64,000 nt of DNA. It comes from Streptomyces sp. NBC_00820 (GTDB taxonomy: Bacteria > Actinomycetota > Actinomycetes > Streptomycetales > Streptomycetaceae). Under the pieces are notes generated by a model that did no database searches, was not told where the DNA came from, and saw nothing but the letters and a program-made list of their open reading frames with translations. Location of the stretch: positions 3,113,001-3,177,000 of the forward strand of contig NZ_CP108882.1 of NCBI RefSeq assembly GCF_036347055.1. Direction: 5' to 3'. A program made the translations under genes and the position numbers. Positions 34,744-43,110 of the stretch are shown here, piece after piece. Each line of letters starts with the position of its first letter. The stretch's first letter is position 1.

Positions 34744-35112
34744 ATGGCGGAGGAGAAGGAAAGCGCATATGTACGGTCGGGGCGGTTGTTCGCGGCGCTT
34801 GCGGTGCTGCAGTGCCTCAGCTCGTCCGACCGCGGGCCGGCGACGCCGGACCGGTTCCCCGCGAAGCACGGCGCGGCCGAGCGCATCAGCGACGTACAGC
34901 GGGATCTGTACGAGAAGCTGACGAAGCTGCGCGGACGGGAGGAGCGGCACTGGGAGGCGGCAGCGGAGATATTCCGGTCGGTGGCGGACTTCCTGACGCC
35001 GGCCCCAGTACCGACGCACTGCTTCAACGCCCCCCAACTCGCCGAGCACAAGGCGGGTTACGACGCCCAGATGGCCGCCTACCGGGAGAAGTACCCCGGC
35101 CTCCTGCAGTGA
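34744..35112 (+). CDS. Hypothetical protein, faint Cas8c/Csd1-tail resemblance
   Basis: A 122-residue soluble protein. It opens SAYVRSGRLFAALAVLQCLS, reminiscent of the YLLGRLFAVLEKAQ segment in the C-terminal part of Cas8c/Csd1, and ends with PTHCFNAPQLAEHKAGYDAQ then a further YREKYP, which loosely recalls the FP-LSLEEQG-F-LGYYHQ end of that protein. The middle contains YEKLTKLRGREERHW. No cas gene or repeat array is present, so any relation is distant and unproven. The ATG at 34744 lacks a ribosome site; a GTG at 34711 is possible. Expression level may be low. Confidence 0.6.
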   Translation: MAEEKESAYVRSGRLFAALAVLQCLSSSDRGPATPDRFPAKHGAAERISDVQRDLYEKLTKLRGREERHWEAAAEIFRSVADFLTPAPVPTHCFNAPQLAEHKAGYDAQMAAYREKYPGLLQ

Positions 35113-35225
35113 CCGGCGACGGGAGCCGTCCCGCGTGTCCGGCTTCCGGGCCGGGAGCCCGCCGGCCCCGGCCCGAACGGGGCGCGTCCACATGTCGCCC
35201 CTCGATCCCGCGAGCCGGACGTGGC

Positions 35226-35984
35226 TCACGCCTCGAAGTCGTACTCCAGCACGTACGCCGACGAGTCGAGCACCATCTCGTTCACCTCGACTGGGACCCC
35301 CTCGGCGTCGTAGGCCGTACGAGCCATCAGCATCACCGGCACGCCAGTCGGCAGCGACAACTGCTCCGTCTCGTCGGCACTCGGCATGCGTGAGCGGATC
35401 TCCTCCCGGAAGCGGACCGGCCCCCGGCCCAGCTCCGCCAACCGTGCGTAGATACCGCCCGGGCCCGTGTCCGGCTGGGCGATCGGTGTGCCCGCGGCCA
35501 GATCGGCGCGCAGATAGGAGGCGGAGAGCAGCACCGGCTTGCCGTCGAGGACGTAACGCCGGCGGCGGACACACGCCCGCGCTCCCTCCGCCAGGTCCAG
35601 GACGGCCGCGACCGCCGACGGAGGCTCTTCCTCGGCCACCGCGACCGAGTCGACGGCGAGTTCACGTCCGGTCGTGTCGGTCGCCCAGACCGAGCGGCCC
35701 GCACCCCAGCCCGCGTGCGCGAGTCGCTCGATGCCCCGTCGCCGGATCGGCCTGAAGTCACGGACGAACACTCCGGCACCCTTGCGCGCCTCGACGATCC
35801 CTTCCGCCTGGAGGACGCCCAGAGCCTGACGAGCGGTCATCCGGGCCACTCCATGGGCCGCCATGAGGTCGTTCTCACCGGGCAGCCGGTCACCCGGACC
35901 GTAGTCACCGGCGTCGATGGCCGCCCGCAGCTCAGCCGCGATGCGCTGGTACTTGGGCTGCCGCCCCGCGTCCTGGCCGCTCAT
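35226..35984 (-). CDS. GntR/HutC-family transcriptional regulator
   Basis: A 252-residue regulator with an N-terminal winged helix-turn-helix (about 8-75: IAAELRAAIDAGDYGPGDRL, MAAHGVARMTARQALGVLQA) and a UTRA effector domain (about 90-245, with VYLLDGKPVLLSASYL-like YVLDGKPVLLSASYLRADL and MVLDSSAYVLEYDF). UTRA proteins bind small metabolites such as sugars, histidine derivatives or amino acids. The ATG at 35984 follows GGAGGAGAGG. Three near-identical palindromes lie between it and the divergent HATPase gene, which is very likely its target. The ligand is unknown. Confidence 0.92.
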   Translation of the reverse strand: MSGQDAGRQPKYQRIAAELRAAIDAGDYGPGDRLPGENDLMAAHGVARMTARQALGVLQAEGIVEARKGAGVFVRDFRPIRRRGIERLAHAGWGAGRSVWATDTTGRELAVDSVAVAEEEPPSAVAAVLDLAEGARACVRRRRYVLDGKPVLLSASYLRADLAAGTPIAQPDTGPGGIYARLAELGRGPVRFREEIRSRMPSADETEQLSLPTGVPVMLMARTAYDAEGVPVEVNEMVLDSSAYVLEYDFEA

Positions 35985-36002
35985 CCAGACCTCTCCTCCG
36001 AT

Positions 36003-36016
36003 CATCTCTAGACATC
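36003..36016. promoter_or_regulatory. GntR operator site 1
   Basis: CATCTCTAGACATC, 12 of 14 bases of the palindrome CATCTCTAGAGATG, 19 bp before the GntR start. Likely autoregulatory. Confidence 0.65.
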
Positions 36017-36077
36017 CTAGGCATCAGAGGTCGCCGACCCGCAGCCGAATGGCGCTGCATTCGAGCAGTTCCGCTCA

Positions 36078-36091
36078 CATCTCTAGAGAGG
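36078..36091. promoter_or_regulatory. GntR operator site 2
   Basis: CATCTCTAGAGAGG, 12 of 14 bases of the palindrome, midway between the divergent genes. Confidence 0.65.
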
Positions 36092-36123
36092 CATTGCCCA
36101 CCCGTCCGGCAGCCGCTTCACTA

Positions 36124-36137
36124 CATCTCTAGAGATG
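36124..36137. promoter_or_regulatory. GntR operator site 3, overlapping a start codon
   Basis: CATCTCTAGAGATG is a perfect 14-bp palindrome. Its last three bases are the ATG of the HATPase gene at 36135, so binding would cover the initiation region. Confidence 0.75.
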
Positions 36138-36626
36138 CAGCTCGACAGTCGCTCCCGCCTCCCGGAGGTCCTGGTGTCAGCCGATACCCCACCGTCCGAG
36201 TCCGTCACCTCCGGCACGGCAGAAGCCCAGTGGCTACTGCCCCGCACGGCAAGGAGCGCGCACCGCGCCCGCGGACTCCTGCGCACGCAGCTCACCGAGT
36301 GGAAGGTGGACGACGACACCGCCTGCACCGCCGAGCTCCTGCTCTCGGAACTGGTGAGCAACTCCGTGCGGCACGCCCGGACGCCGCCCGGACGGGACAT
36401 CGGCGTGCGTGTCGCATGGTACGGCGGACGGCTGCGCGTGGAAGTCGCGGATGCCGACGACACCCGTCCGAACGTGCGGAAGGCGGACGGCGAGGACGAG
36501 CAGGGGCGCGGTCTCGCGATCATCGAGGCCCTCGCCGCCCGCTGGGGCTGCTGTCCTCGCCGGTACGGGATCGGCAAGGCGACCTGGGCGGAGGTCGCCT
36601 TGCCGGACGGTGCTCAGCCCAGGTGA
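36135..36626 (+). CDS. HATPase_c anti-sigma-type ATP-binding protein
   Basis: A 163-residue protein of the SpoIIAB/RsbW-like group that Streptomyces carries in many copies. The GHKL nucleotide fold is seen in the N-box AELLLSELVSNSVRHA (about 65-80), VEVADADDTRP, and GRGLAIIEALAARWGC. Such proteins bind ATP and may phosphorylate or sequester sigma factor partners. No sigma or antagonist gene is adjacent; control by the divergent GntR regulator looks likely. The ATG at 36135 has no ribosome site, because the operator lies there, so the mRNA may be leaderless. Its last 13 bases overlap the convergent TPP-enzyme gene. Confidence 0.88.
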   Translation: MQLDSRSRLPEVLVSADTPPSESVTSGTAEAQWLLPRTARSAHRARGLLRTQLTEWKVDDDTACTAELLLSELVSNSVRHARTPPGRDIGVRVAWYGGRLRVEVADADDTRPNVRKADGEDEQGRGLAIIEALAARWGCCPRRYGIGKATWAEVALPDGAQPR

Positions 36627-38299
36627 GTCGGCGCGAACATCCGCAGCAGGGCCGGGAGTACGACCACCGACGGGCCGGGGGAGGACAGGGCCTTCGACAG
36701 GTCCGCCTCCAGGGTCTCCGGGGTCGTACGGACGCCGGGGACGCCGAAGGACTCGGCGAGGGCCACGTAGTCCGGGCGGGTCAGTTCCGTGGCCGTGGCC
36801 TGGCCGAAGGCGTCCGTCATGTACTCGCGGAGGATGCCGTAGCCGCCGTCGTCGATGATCAGCCAGGTGACGTTCAGGTCGTACTGCCTGGCCGTCGCCA
36901 GCTCGGCGATCGAGTACAGCGCGCCGCCGTCGCCGGAGACCGCGAGGACCGGGCGGGTCGGGTCGGCGACCGCCGCGCCGAGGGCCGCCGGGAAGCCGTA
37001 GCCGAGGCCGCCGGCGCCCTGGGCGGAGTGCATGGTGTTCTCGCCCTGGGGGTCGAAGGCCGACCAGGCCCAGTAGGCCAGGATCGTCATGTCCCAGAAG
37101 GAGGGGGAGGTCGGCGGCAGGGCGCGGCGGACCGCGGCCAGCACGTTCTGTTCCAGGGTGAGTTCCTGGCTCGCGATGCGGTCCCCCACCTTCGCGAGAA
37201 CATCGCGCACCCGCTCCGCGGCCGTCTCGTCCTCGCGCTCCTCCGCCGTCTCCAGCAGGGCCTGGAGGGCCAGGCGGGCGTCCGCGTGGATGCCGAGGGC
37301 CGGGTGGTTGGACTCCAGCTTGCCGAGGTCGGCCTCGATCTGGATGACCCGGCCGCGCGGCTTGAACGTGTGGTAGTTCGAGGAGAGTTCGCCCAGGCCC
37401 GAGCCGACGACCAGCAGGACGTCCGCGTCCTCCAGGAAGTCCGTCGTGTGGCGGTCCTCCAGCCAGGACTGCAGGGAGAGGGGGTGCTCCCAGGGGAAGG
37501 CGCCCTTGCCGCCGAAGGTCGTCACCACGGGGGCCTGGAGCTTCTCGGCGAGCGCCACCAGCTTGCCCGAGGCGTCGGAGCGTACGACCCCGCCGCCCGC
37601 GATGATCGCCGGGCGCTCGGCGCGGGACAGCAGGTCGGCCGCCACCGCCGTGAGTTCGGGGCGCGGAACCAGGTCCTCCGGCGTCGCGTCCATCGCCGTC
37701 ACCACCGGCAGCGACGTCTCGGACAGCAGCACGTCCTGTGGGATCTCCACCCACACCGGGCCGTGCGGTGCCGTCAGCGCCGACTTCCAGGCCTCCGCGA
37801 TCGCGGAGGGGATCTGCGACTGGGTGCGGACGGTGTGGACGGACTTCACCACGCCACGGAACGAGGCGGACTGGTCCGGGAGTTCGTGGAGGTAGCCGTG
37901 GCGGCCGCCGCCCAGGCCGGCCGTCGGGATCTGGCTGCTGATCGCCAGGACGGGGGCAGAGGCGGAGGCCGCCTCCTGGAGCGCGGCCAGCGAGGTCAGC
38001 GCGCCCGGGCCCGTCGAGAGCAGCAGCGGGGCCGCCTCACCGGTGATCCGGCCGTACGCGTCCGCCGCGAAGCCCGCGTTGTTCTCCACGCGCAGGCCGA
38101 CATAGCGGAGCGTCGAGCGGCGCAGGGCGTCGAACATGCCCAGCGCGTGCTGGCCGGGGAGCCCGAAGACGGTCGTCGCGCCCAGTCCGGCCAGGGTCTC
38201 CACGACCAGGTCTCCGCCGTTGCGGCCGGACGGAGTGTTCAGGGCCGCCGAGATCTGCGCCTGCGTCGGGCGGAGTACCAGGTCGTGGTCGTGCGTCAC
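36614..38299 (-). CDS. Thiamine-pyrophosphate-dependent decarboxylase or synthase
   Basis: A 561-residue TPP enzyme of the acetolactate synthase/pyruvate oxidase superfamily. Visible: the catalytic-Glu region RVENNAGFAADAYGRITG (about 69-86), the FAD-like middle domain, and the TPP-binding GDGGALYS ending in LIIDDGGYG, where the usual NN is DD. It is the third gene of a symporter, ureohydrolase, TPP-enzyme operon. In Pseudomonas the TPP enzyme AruI, of about 560 residues, decarboxylates 2-ketoarginine, and a TPP enzyme and a sodium symporter lie beside guanidinobutyrase. A 2-oxo-guanidino acid is therefore a reasonable substrate guess. The GTG at 38299 lies 5 bp after the ureohydrolase stop. 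Confidence 0.85.
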   Translation of the reverse strand: MTHDHDLVLRPTQAQISAALNTPSGRNGGDLVVETLAGLGATTVFGLPGQHALGMFDALRRSTLRYVGLRVENNAGFAADAYGRITGEAAPLLLSTGPGALTSLAALQEAASASAPVLAISSQIPTAGLGGGRHGYLHELPDQSASFRGVVKSVHTVRTQSQIPSAIAEAWKSALTAPHGPVWVEIPQDVLLSETSLPVVTAMDATPEDLVPRPELTAVAADLLSRAERPAIIAGGGVVRSDASGKLVALAEKLQAPVVTTFGGKGAFPWEHPLSLQSWLEDRHTTDFLEDADVLLVVGSGLGELSSNYHTFKPRGRVIQIEADLGKLESNHPALGIHADARLALQALLETAEEREDETAAERVRDVLAKVGDRIASQELTLEQNVLAAVRRALPPTSPSFWDMTILAYWAWSAFDPQGENTMHSAQGAGGLGYGFPAALGAAVADPTRPVLAVSGDGGALYSIAELATARQYDLNVTWLIIDDGGYGILREYMTDAFGQATATELTRPDYVALAESFGVPGVRTTPETLEADLSKALSSPGPSVVVLPALLRMFAPTHLG

Positions 38300-38304
38300 G
38301 TCGC

Positions 38305-39276
38305 TTACGCGTCCTTCCGGGCCGCCGCGATCTGGCGGCTCATGATGGTGGTCAGTTCGTAGGCCGTGTGGGAGGCGGCCACCGAGGTGATCTCGGCGTG
38401 GTCGTAGGCCGGGGCGACCTCCACGACGTCCGCCGAGACGAGGTTGCAGGAGGCGAGGCCGCGCAGGATCTCCAGCAGCTCGCGGGAGGTCATGCCGCCC
38501 GCCTCGGGCGTGCCGGTGCCGGGCGCGTGGGCCGGGTCCAGGCAGTCGATGTCGATGGAGATGTAGAGGGGGCGGTCGCCGATGCGCTGGCGCAGCTGGT
38601 CGGCGACCTCGTCGGCGCCGCGGCGGTAGACGTCCGCGGAGGTGACGATACCGAAGCCCATCTTCTCGTCGTCGGTGAGGTCCTGCTTGCCGTACAGCGG
38701 GCCGCGGGTACCGACGTGGGAGAGGGCGGAGGTGTCGAGGATGCCCTCCTCGACCGCGCGGCGGAACGGCGTGCCGTGCGTGTACTCCGCGCCGAAGTAG
38801 GTGTCCCAGGTGTCCAGGTGGGCGTCGAAGTGGAGCAGGGCGACGGGGCCGTGCTTCTTCGCCACCGAGCGCAGCAGCGGCAGCGCGATGGTGTGGTCGC
38901 CGCCCAGGGTCATCAGGCGGGCGCCGGTGCCGAGCAGGTCGTCGGCGGCGGCCTCGATGGTCTCGACGGCCTCGTTGATGTTGAACGGGTTCGCCGCGAT
39001 GTCGCCGGCGTCCGCGACCTGCGCGAGGGCGAAGGGAGAGGCGTCCTGCGCGGGGTTGTAGGGGCGCAGCAGCCGGGACGCCTCGCGGATGGCGTTGCCG
39101 CCGAAGCGGGCGCCCGGCCGGTACGAGACGCCCGAGTCGAACGGCACGCCCACGACGGCGACGTCGGCGGTGCCGACCTCGTCCAGCCGGGGCAGCCGGG
39201 CGAAGGTCGCGGGGCCGGCGTACCGCGGGACGCGGGAGGAGTCGACGGGGCCGCGGGGCGTCTCGTTGCCGCTCAT
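38305..39276 (-). CDS. Ureohydrolase (agmatinase/guanidinobutyrase family)
   Basis: A 323-residue manganese enzyme of the arginase superfamily that splits a guanidino group to urea and an amine. Metal ligands are in GGDHTIALP (about 131-139), [10 protein letters not shown] (about 154-163) and [19 protein letters not shown] (about 240). The length and HGTPF segment match agmatinase, guanidinobutyrase and guanidinopropionase alike; sequence by eye cannot separate them. The adjacent symporter and TPP enzyme favour a guanidino acid over agmatine. The ATG at 39276 has GAAGG upstream. It lies 56 bp after the symporter and 5 bp before the TPP enzyme, so one transcript is likely. Confidence 0.93.
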   Translation of the reverse strand: MSGNETPRGPVDSSRVPRYAGPATFARLPRLDEVGTADVAVVGVPFDSGVSYRPGARFGGNAIREASRLLRPYNPAQDASPFALAQVADAGDIAANPFNINEAVETIEAAADDLLGTGARLMTLGGDHTIALPLLRSVAKKHGPVALLHFDAHLDTWDTYFGAEYTHGTPFRRAVEEGILDTSALSHVGTRGPLYGKQDLTDDEKMGFGIVTSADVYRRGADEVADQLRQRIGDRPLYISIDIDCLDPAHAPGTGTPEAGGMTSRELLEILRGLASCNLVSADVVEVAPAYDHAEITSVAASHTAYELTTIMSRQIAAARKDA

Positions 39277-39332
39277 GCTGAAATGCCTTCTTTCTTGCGC
39301 TTCCTCGCGCATGCACTGCTTTTCATACGACT

Positions 39333-40796
39333 CTACTGGTGAGCCGGTACCGGTTCGTCGGAGACGGGTTCGGGGGACCGTCCGGCGAGTCGCTCGCGCC
39401 AGATGGCGAGGACACGCTCGTCGGTGGGCTTGGTGGCCAGGGACACCACCACGTAGGCGGCGAGGGAGGCCAGAAGGCCGTAGTAGACGGGCTCGTTGGC
39501 GAGGATGCCGTAGCCCGCCATCAGGCCGATCACGGCGAGACCGCCGACGATCACCGAGGCCAGCGCGCCCTGCACGGTGCCGCGCTTCCACAGCAGGCCG
39601 CCGAGGATGGGCACGAGCAGGCCGGCGACGAGGAGGTTGTAGGCGACGGTCAGGGCCTCGATGACGTTGTTCAGCGCGATCGCGGTGCCGATCACCGCTA
39701 TGCCCATGATCAGGATGAAGAGCCGGTTGCCCTTGACCTCGTCGTGTTCCTCGGACCCGCCCTTGACGATCCCCCGCAGCCGGGACCAGATGTCGTTGTT
39801 GGCGACGGTGGCGCAGGCGATCAGGGCGCCGGAGGAGGTCGACATGACGGCGGCGAGGGCGGCGGCCAGCACCAGGCCCCGGACGCCGATGGGCAGTTCG
39901 TCCTTGACGATGGTGGCGAACGCGTCGTCGGGGCTGGCCAGCTTGGGGTAGAGGACCTTGGCCGCCGTGCCGATGACGGCGCCGGCGAGGGCGTAGGCCA
40001 GGCAGTAGGTGCCGGCGACCGTGCCGCCGATCCGGGCGACCTTGTCGCTGCGGGCGGTGAACACGCGCTGCCAGATGTCCTGGCCGATCAGCATGCCGAA
40101 GGTGTAGATCAGCACGTACGTGAAGATCGTCTCGCCGCCGATGCCCAGCGGGTCGAAGTACTCGGTCGGCAGCTTGGCCTTCATCGCGGAGAAGCCGCCC
40201 GCCTTGACCACGGCGATGGGCAGCAGGAGCAGGAGCACGCCGATCGTCTTGACGACGAACTGCACCATGTCGGTCAGGGTGATCGACCACATGCCGCCCA
40301 GCGTCGAGTACGCGACGACGATCGAGCCGCCGAGGATGATCGCGACAGTGCGGTTCATGTCGAACAGGACGTCGAAGATCGTGGCGTAGGCGATGGTCGA
40401 GGTGACCGCGAGCATGAGGGTGTACGCCCACATGACCAGGCCGGAGATGACGCCGGCCCGGCCGCCGTAGCGCAGGTCCAGCATCTCGGAGACGGTGTAG
40501 ACCTTCAGGCGCGCGATGCGGGCGGAGAAGAAGACCGACAGGGCCAGCAGGCCGAGGCCGATGGTGAAGACCATCCAGGCGCCGGAGAGGCCGTACTGGT
40601 AGCCGAGGCCCACGCCGCCGATGGTGGACGCGCCGCCGAGGACGATGGCGGCCATGGTGCCGGAGTACATGGAGGGCCCGAGGCGCCGCCCGGCCACCAG
40701 GAACTCGCTCTTCGACTTGGCGCGGCGCATGCCCCACCAGCCCATCGCCAGCATCCCGGCGAGATAGACGACGATCACTGTGTAGTCGACGGCCAT
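39333..40796 (-). CDS. Sodium:solute symporter
   Basis: A 487-residue SSS-family transporter with about thirteen transmembrane helices. Family signatures: [20 protein letters not shown] near the N-terminus, [37 protein letters not shown], and the core [20 protein letters not shown]. Members carry sugars, proline, urea, or purine and guanidino compounds with sodium. As first gene of the ureohydrolase operon it probably imports the guanidino substrate. The ATG at 40796 is well placed. The PucR regulator is encoded divergently 193 bp away. Confidence 0.93.
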   Translation of the reverse strand: MAVDYTVIVVYLAGMLAMGWWGMRRAKSKSEFLVAGRRLGPSMYSGTMAAIVLGGASTIGGVGLGYQYGLSGAWMVFTIGLGLLALSVFFSARIARLKVYTVSEMLDLRYGGRAGVISGLVMWAYTLMLAVTSTIAYATIFDVLFDMNRTVAIILGGSIVVAYSTLGGMWSITLTDMVQFVVKTIGVLLLLLPIAVVKAGGFSAMKAKLPTEYFDPLGIGGETIFTYVLIYTFGMLIGQDIWQRVFTARSDKVARIGGTVAGTYCLAYALAGAVIGTAAKVLYPKLASPDDAFATIVKDELPIGVRGLVLAAALAAVMSTSSGALIACATVANNDIWSRLRGIVKGGSEEHDEVKGNRLFILIMGIAVIGTAIALNNVIEALTVAYNLLVAGLLVPILGGLLWKRGTVQGALASVIVGGLAVIGLMAGYGILANEPVYYGLLASLAAYVVVSLATKPTDERVLAIWRERLAGRSPEPVSDEPVPAHQ

Positions 40797-40989
40797 GGGT
40801 GGGGCCCTCCTTCGGCGCAGGGTCGGTGGCGTGTCGTGCAGAGTCGTGGGGACGCGCCGGCAGCTGATCGCGGGGACATCCGCCCGTACCCGCGGCTGCC
40901 GTGCTGACCTGAGATTAGGTGGCCGGAAAGCGACTGCGAAGTGTACGTTTCATCCATATGAACGGGGTGGAGTGGAGGAAACGCACACC
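40797..40989. promoter_or_regulatory. Divergent control region of the symporter operon and PucR
   Basis: A 193-base intergenic region serving both directions. An imperfect dyad, CGTTTCAT and ATGAACG (40946-40964), lies 25 bp before the PucR start. It is the most likely operator but has a one-base bulge. Confidence 0.4.
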
Positions 40990-42885
40990 ATGCCGGAGAC
41001 GAACACCCCCGCCGTCCCGCCGACACCCCCGGTCCCGCTGGCGGCGCTGCTGGCCCGGGAGGACCTGGCGCTGCGGCAGATCGCTGGCCCCTCGGACCCG
41101 GACACCGCGATCCACTGGGTGCACACCTCGGAGATGGCCGACCCCTACCCGTACCTGCTGGGCGGCGAGCTGCTGCTGACCGCGGGGGTGCACGTGCCCC
41201 GGGCGACGGGGCCGGACGCGGGCACCGGCACCGGCACGGGCGGGGCCGGGAGCCTGGAGGAGTACTTCGACGGCTACGTCTCCCGCATCGTGGCCGCCGG
41301 TGGTGCCGCCCTCGGCTTCGGCGTGGCCCCCGTGCACGACACGGTCCCGCACGCGCTGGTCGCCGCCTGCGACACCTACGGCCTCCCCCTCCTGGAGGTC
41401 CCGCCGCAGACGACCTTCTCCGGTGTGGCCCGCGCGGTCTGGCAGCTGATGGCGCAGGCCCGCCTCGCCGAACTGCGCCGCGTCACGGACGCGCAGCAGA
41501 GCCTGGCCTCCGCCGCCTCCCGCCCCGACCCGGTCCCGTCCGTGCTCCGCCAGCTCGCCCAGCGGGTCACCGGCCGCGCGGTCCTGTACGGCCCCGACGG
41601 CACCGAACTCGCGGCGGCGGGCCGGGAGCCGGCGGAGGGGGTGCGGGAGGCGCTGGCGAAGCTGGCGGACGTGGTGCGGCCCACGCGCCGGGGCGCGCCC
41701 CCGGCCGACCAGGGGGTACGGCTCCCGGGCCGCACGACGCCGACGGCGGACCACGGAGGTCGGCTCCCCGGCCGTACGGCACCCCCCGCGGACCACGGGG
41801 GTCGACTCCCCGGCCGTACGGCACCCCCGGCGGACCACGGAGGTCGGCTCCCCGGCCGCACCGCACCCCCGGCGGACCACGCGGCCCGGCCGGGCGACCG
41901 CACGGCAGCCGCCGCGCACCGCGACCCGGAGACGGCCCCGGCCGGCACCCGGCCCGCCCCCGCCACGTCCCCCTCCCTCACCTCACCCACCTCACCCACC
42001 TCACCCGCCTCCCTGGGCACCCCCGCTCCCGCCTCCGGCGCCCGGCCGCTCTCCCCCACGCCCACCTCCGCCACCGACACCCTCGGCGGCAGCCACCTGG
42101 CCGCCTACGCCCTCGGCGCGGGCGGGGGTTTCGTGCTCGGGGTGGCCGCGCAGCGGCGCGAGCCCGGGGACCACACCATCGCGTCCGTCGCCGCCGTGCT
42201 GCTGTCGCTGCTCACCGGCGAGCAGCAGAGCGGGGCCGGGGCGGCCCGTGCCTCCGCGCTGGTGCGGCTGCTGCTCGGGGCGGCTCCGGAGGAGGTCGCA
42301 CCGCTGCTGGGAGGGGAGAGGGAATCGGCGCCGGCGCGGTGGATCGTCGTTCACGCGCGGCCCGAGGGGCGGGCGCCCGACGCGATGGGCGCCTCCGCGC
42401 TCGGTGCGGCGCTGGGCTCGCCGCTGGTCGACCTCGGGCGGGACGTCGTACGGGTGCTGGTGCCCGCCGAGCGGGAGCCCGCCACGCAGCCGGGCTGGAC
42501 GCTCGGGGTGAGCGCGGCCGCCGGCCCGCACGAGTGGCCGGTCGCCGACGCGCAGGCGGCCCGCGCGCTGGCCCGCGCGCGGGCGACCCGCGCCTCGCTG
42601 GTCCGGCACGGCGCCCGGCCGGGGCTGGAGGACCTGGTGCCGCGGGCGGACGCCGAGGCGCACGCGCGCGCGTTGCTCGCGCCGCTCGCGGCCGGTCCCG
42701 CGCTCGCCGAGACCCTGCGCACCTGGCTGTCCCTGCACGGCAGTTGGGACCGTACGGCGGTGGCGCTGGACGTGCACCGCAACACCGTGCGACAGCGGAT
42801 CGCCCGTTGCGCCGCGCTGCTGGAGGCGGACCTGGACGACCCGGACGTGCGGATGGAGCTGTGGTTCGCGCTGCGACAGCACTGA
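40990..42885 (+). CDS. PucR-family regulator with a variable repeat insert
   Basis: A 631-residue activator-type regulator. The N-terminal PucR domain (about 13-170) has IHWVHTSEMADPYPYLLGGELLLT; the C-terminal helix-turn-helix (about 575-631) has the family pattern LRTWLSLHGSWDRTAVALDV then HRNTVRQRIARC. Between them lies a low-complexity part with a 14-residue unit, ADHGGRLPGRTAPP, repeated four times at residues 239-294 and a degenerate fifth copy. PucR proteins respond to purine or amine catabolic intermediates. Divergent from the symporter operon, it is the likely regulator of that operon. The ATG at 40990 follows GGAGG by about 11 bases. Confidence 0.88.
   Translation: MPETNTPAVPPTPPVPLAALLAREDLALRQIAGPSDPDTAIHWVHTSEMADPYPYLLGGELLLTAGVHVPRATGPDAGTGTGTGGAGSLEEYFDGYVSRIVAAGGAALGFGVAPVHDTVPHALVAACDTYGLPLLEVPPQTTFSGVARAVWQLMAQARLAELRRVTDAQQSLASAASRPDPVPSVLRQLAQRVTGRAVLYGPDGTELAAAGREPAEGVREALAKLADVVRPTRRGAPPADQGVRLPGRTTPTADHGGRLPGRTAPPADHGGRLPGRTAPPADHGGRLPGRTAPPADHAARPGDRTAAAAHRDPETAPAGTRPAPATSPSLTSPTSPTSPASLGTPAPASGARPLSPTPTSATDTLGGSHLAAYALGAGGGFVLGVAAQRREPGDHTIASVAAVLLSLLTGEQQSGAGAARASALVRLLLGAAPEEVAPLLGGERESAPARWIVVHARPEGRAPDAMGASALGAALGSPLVDLGRDVVRVLVPAEREPATQPGWTLGVSAAAGPHEWPVADAQAARALARARATRASLVRHGARPGLEDLVPRADAEAHARALLAPLAAGPALAETLRTWLSLHGSWDRTAVALDVHRNTVRQRIARCAALLEADLDDPDVRMELWFALRQH
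41704..41913 (+). repeat. 42-bp in-frame tandem repeat in the PucR gene
   Basis: Four 42-bp units start at 41704, 41746, 41788 and 41830, with a degraded fifth copy to 41913. Each encodes 14 residues near ADHGGRLPGRTAPP. Nearly identical units suggest recent expansion by slippage or unequal crossing-over, so copy number may vary among strains. Confidence 0.9.
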
Positions 42886-42931
42886 GGGCACCCCGCCGTC
42901 CCGGGCGGCCCACACGCCCGGGGCCCCGCGC

Positions 42932-43050
42932 GGCGGGTGACCCGTACGGCGGGCGACCCGTACGGCGGGTGACCCGTACGGGAGTAACCCCTACGGAAGT
43001 GACCCGTACGGGAGTACCCGTACAGGAGTGACCCGTACGGCAGATGACCC
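42932..43050. repeat. GTGACCCGTACGG tandem repeat
   Basis: About eight imperfect copies of a 12-16 base unit related to GTGACCCGTACGG(C/G)(A/G)G fill the gap between pucR and the phosphatase gene. Spacing is irregular, and no CRISPR-like unique spacer exists. Confidence 0.75.
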
Positions 43051-43110
43051 CGCCCACCGGGGTGTGACAATCCGACGACGCGCACCGTCCGCTGCCTCAC
43101 AATGGGAGGC

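Noticed and set aside
39339..40907. 522-residue plus-strand frame opposite the symporter
   Set aside because: Composed of His, Asp, Gly, Gln-rich antisense sequence with no domain.
40946..40964. Clean palindromic PucR operator
   Set aside because: The dyad has a one-base bulge and is short; kept only as a possible site in the intergenic entry.
42932..43050. CRISPR array
   Set aside because: Repeats are short, degenerate and adjacent, with no unique spacers or cas genes.
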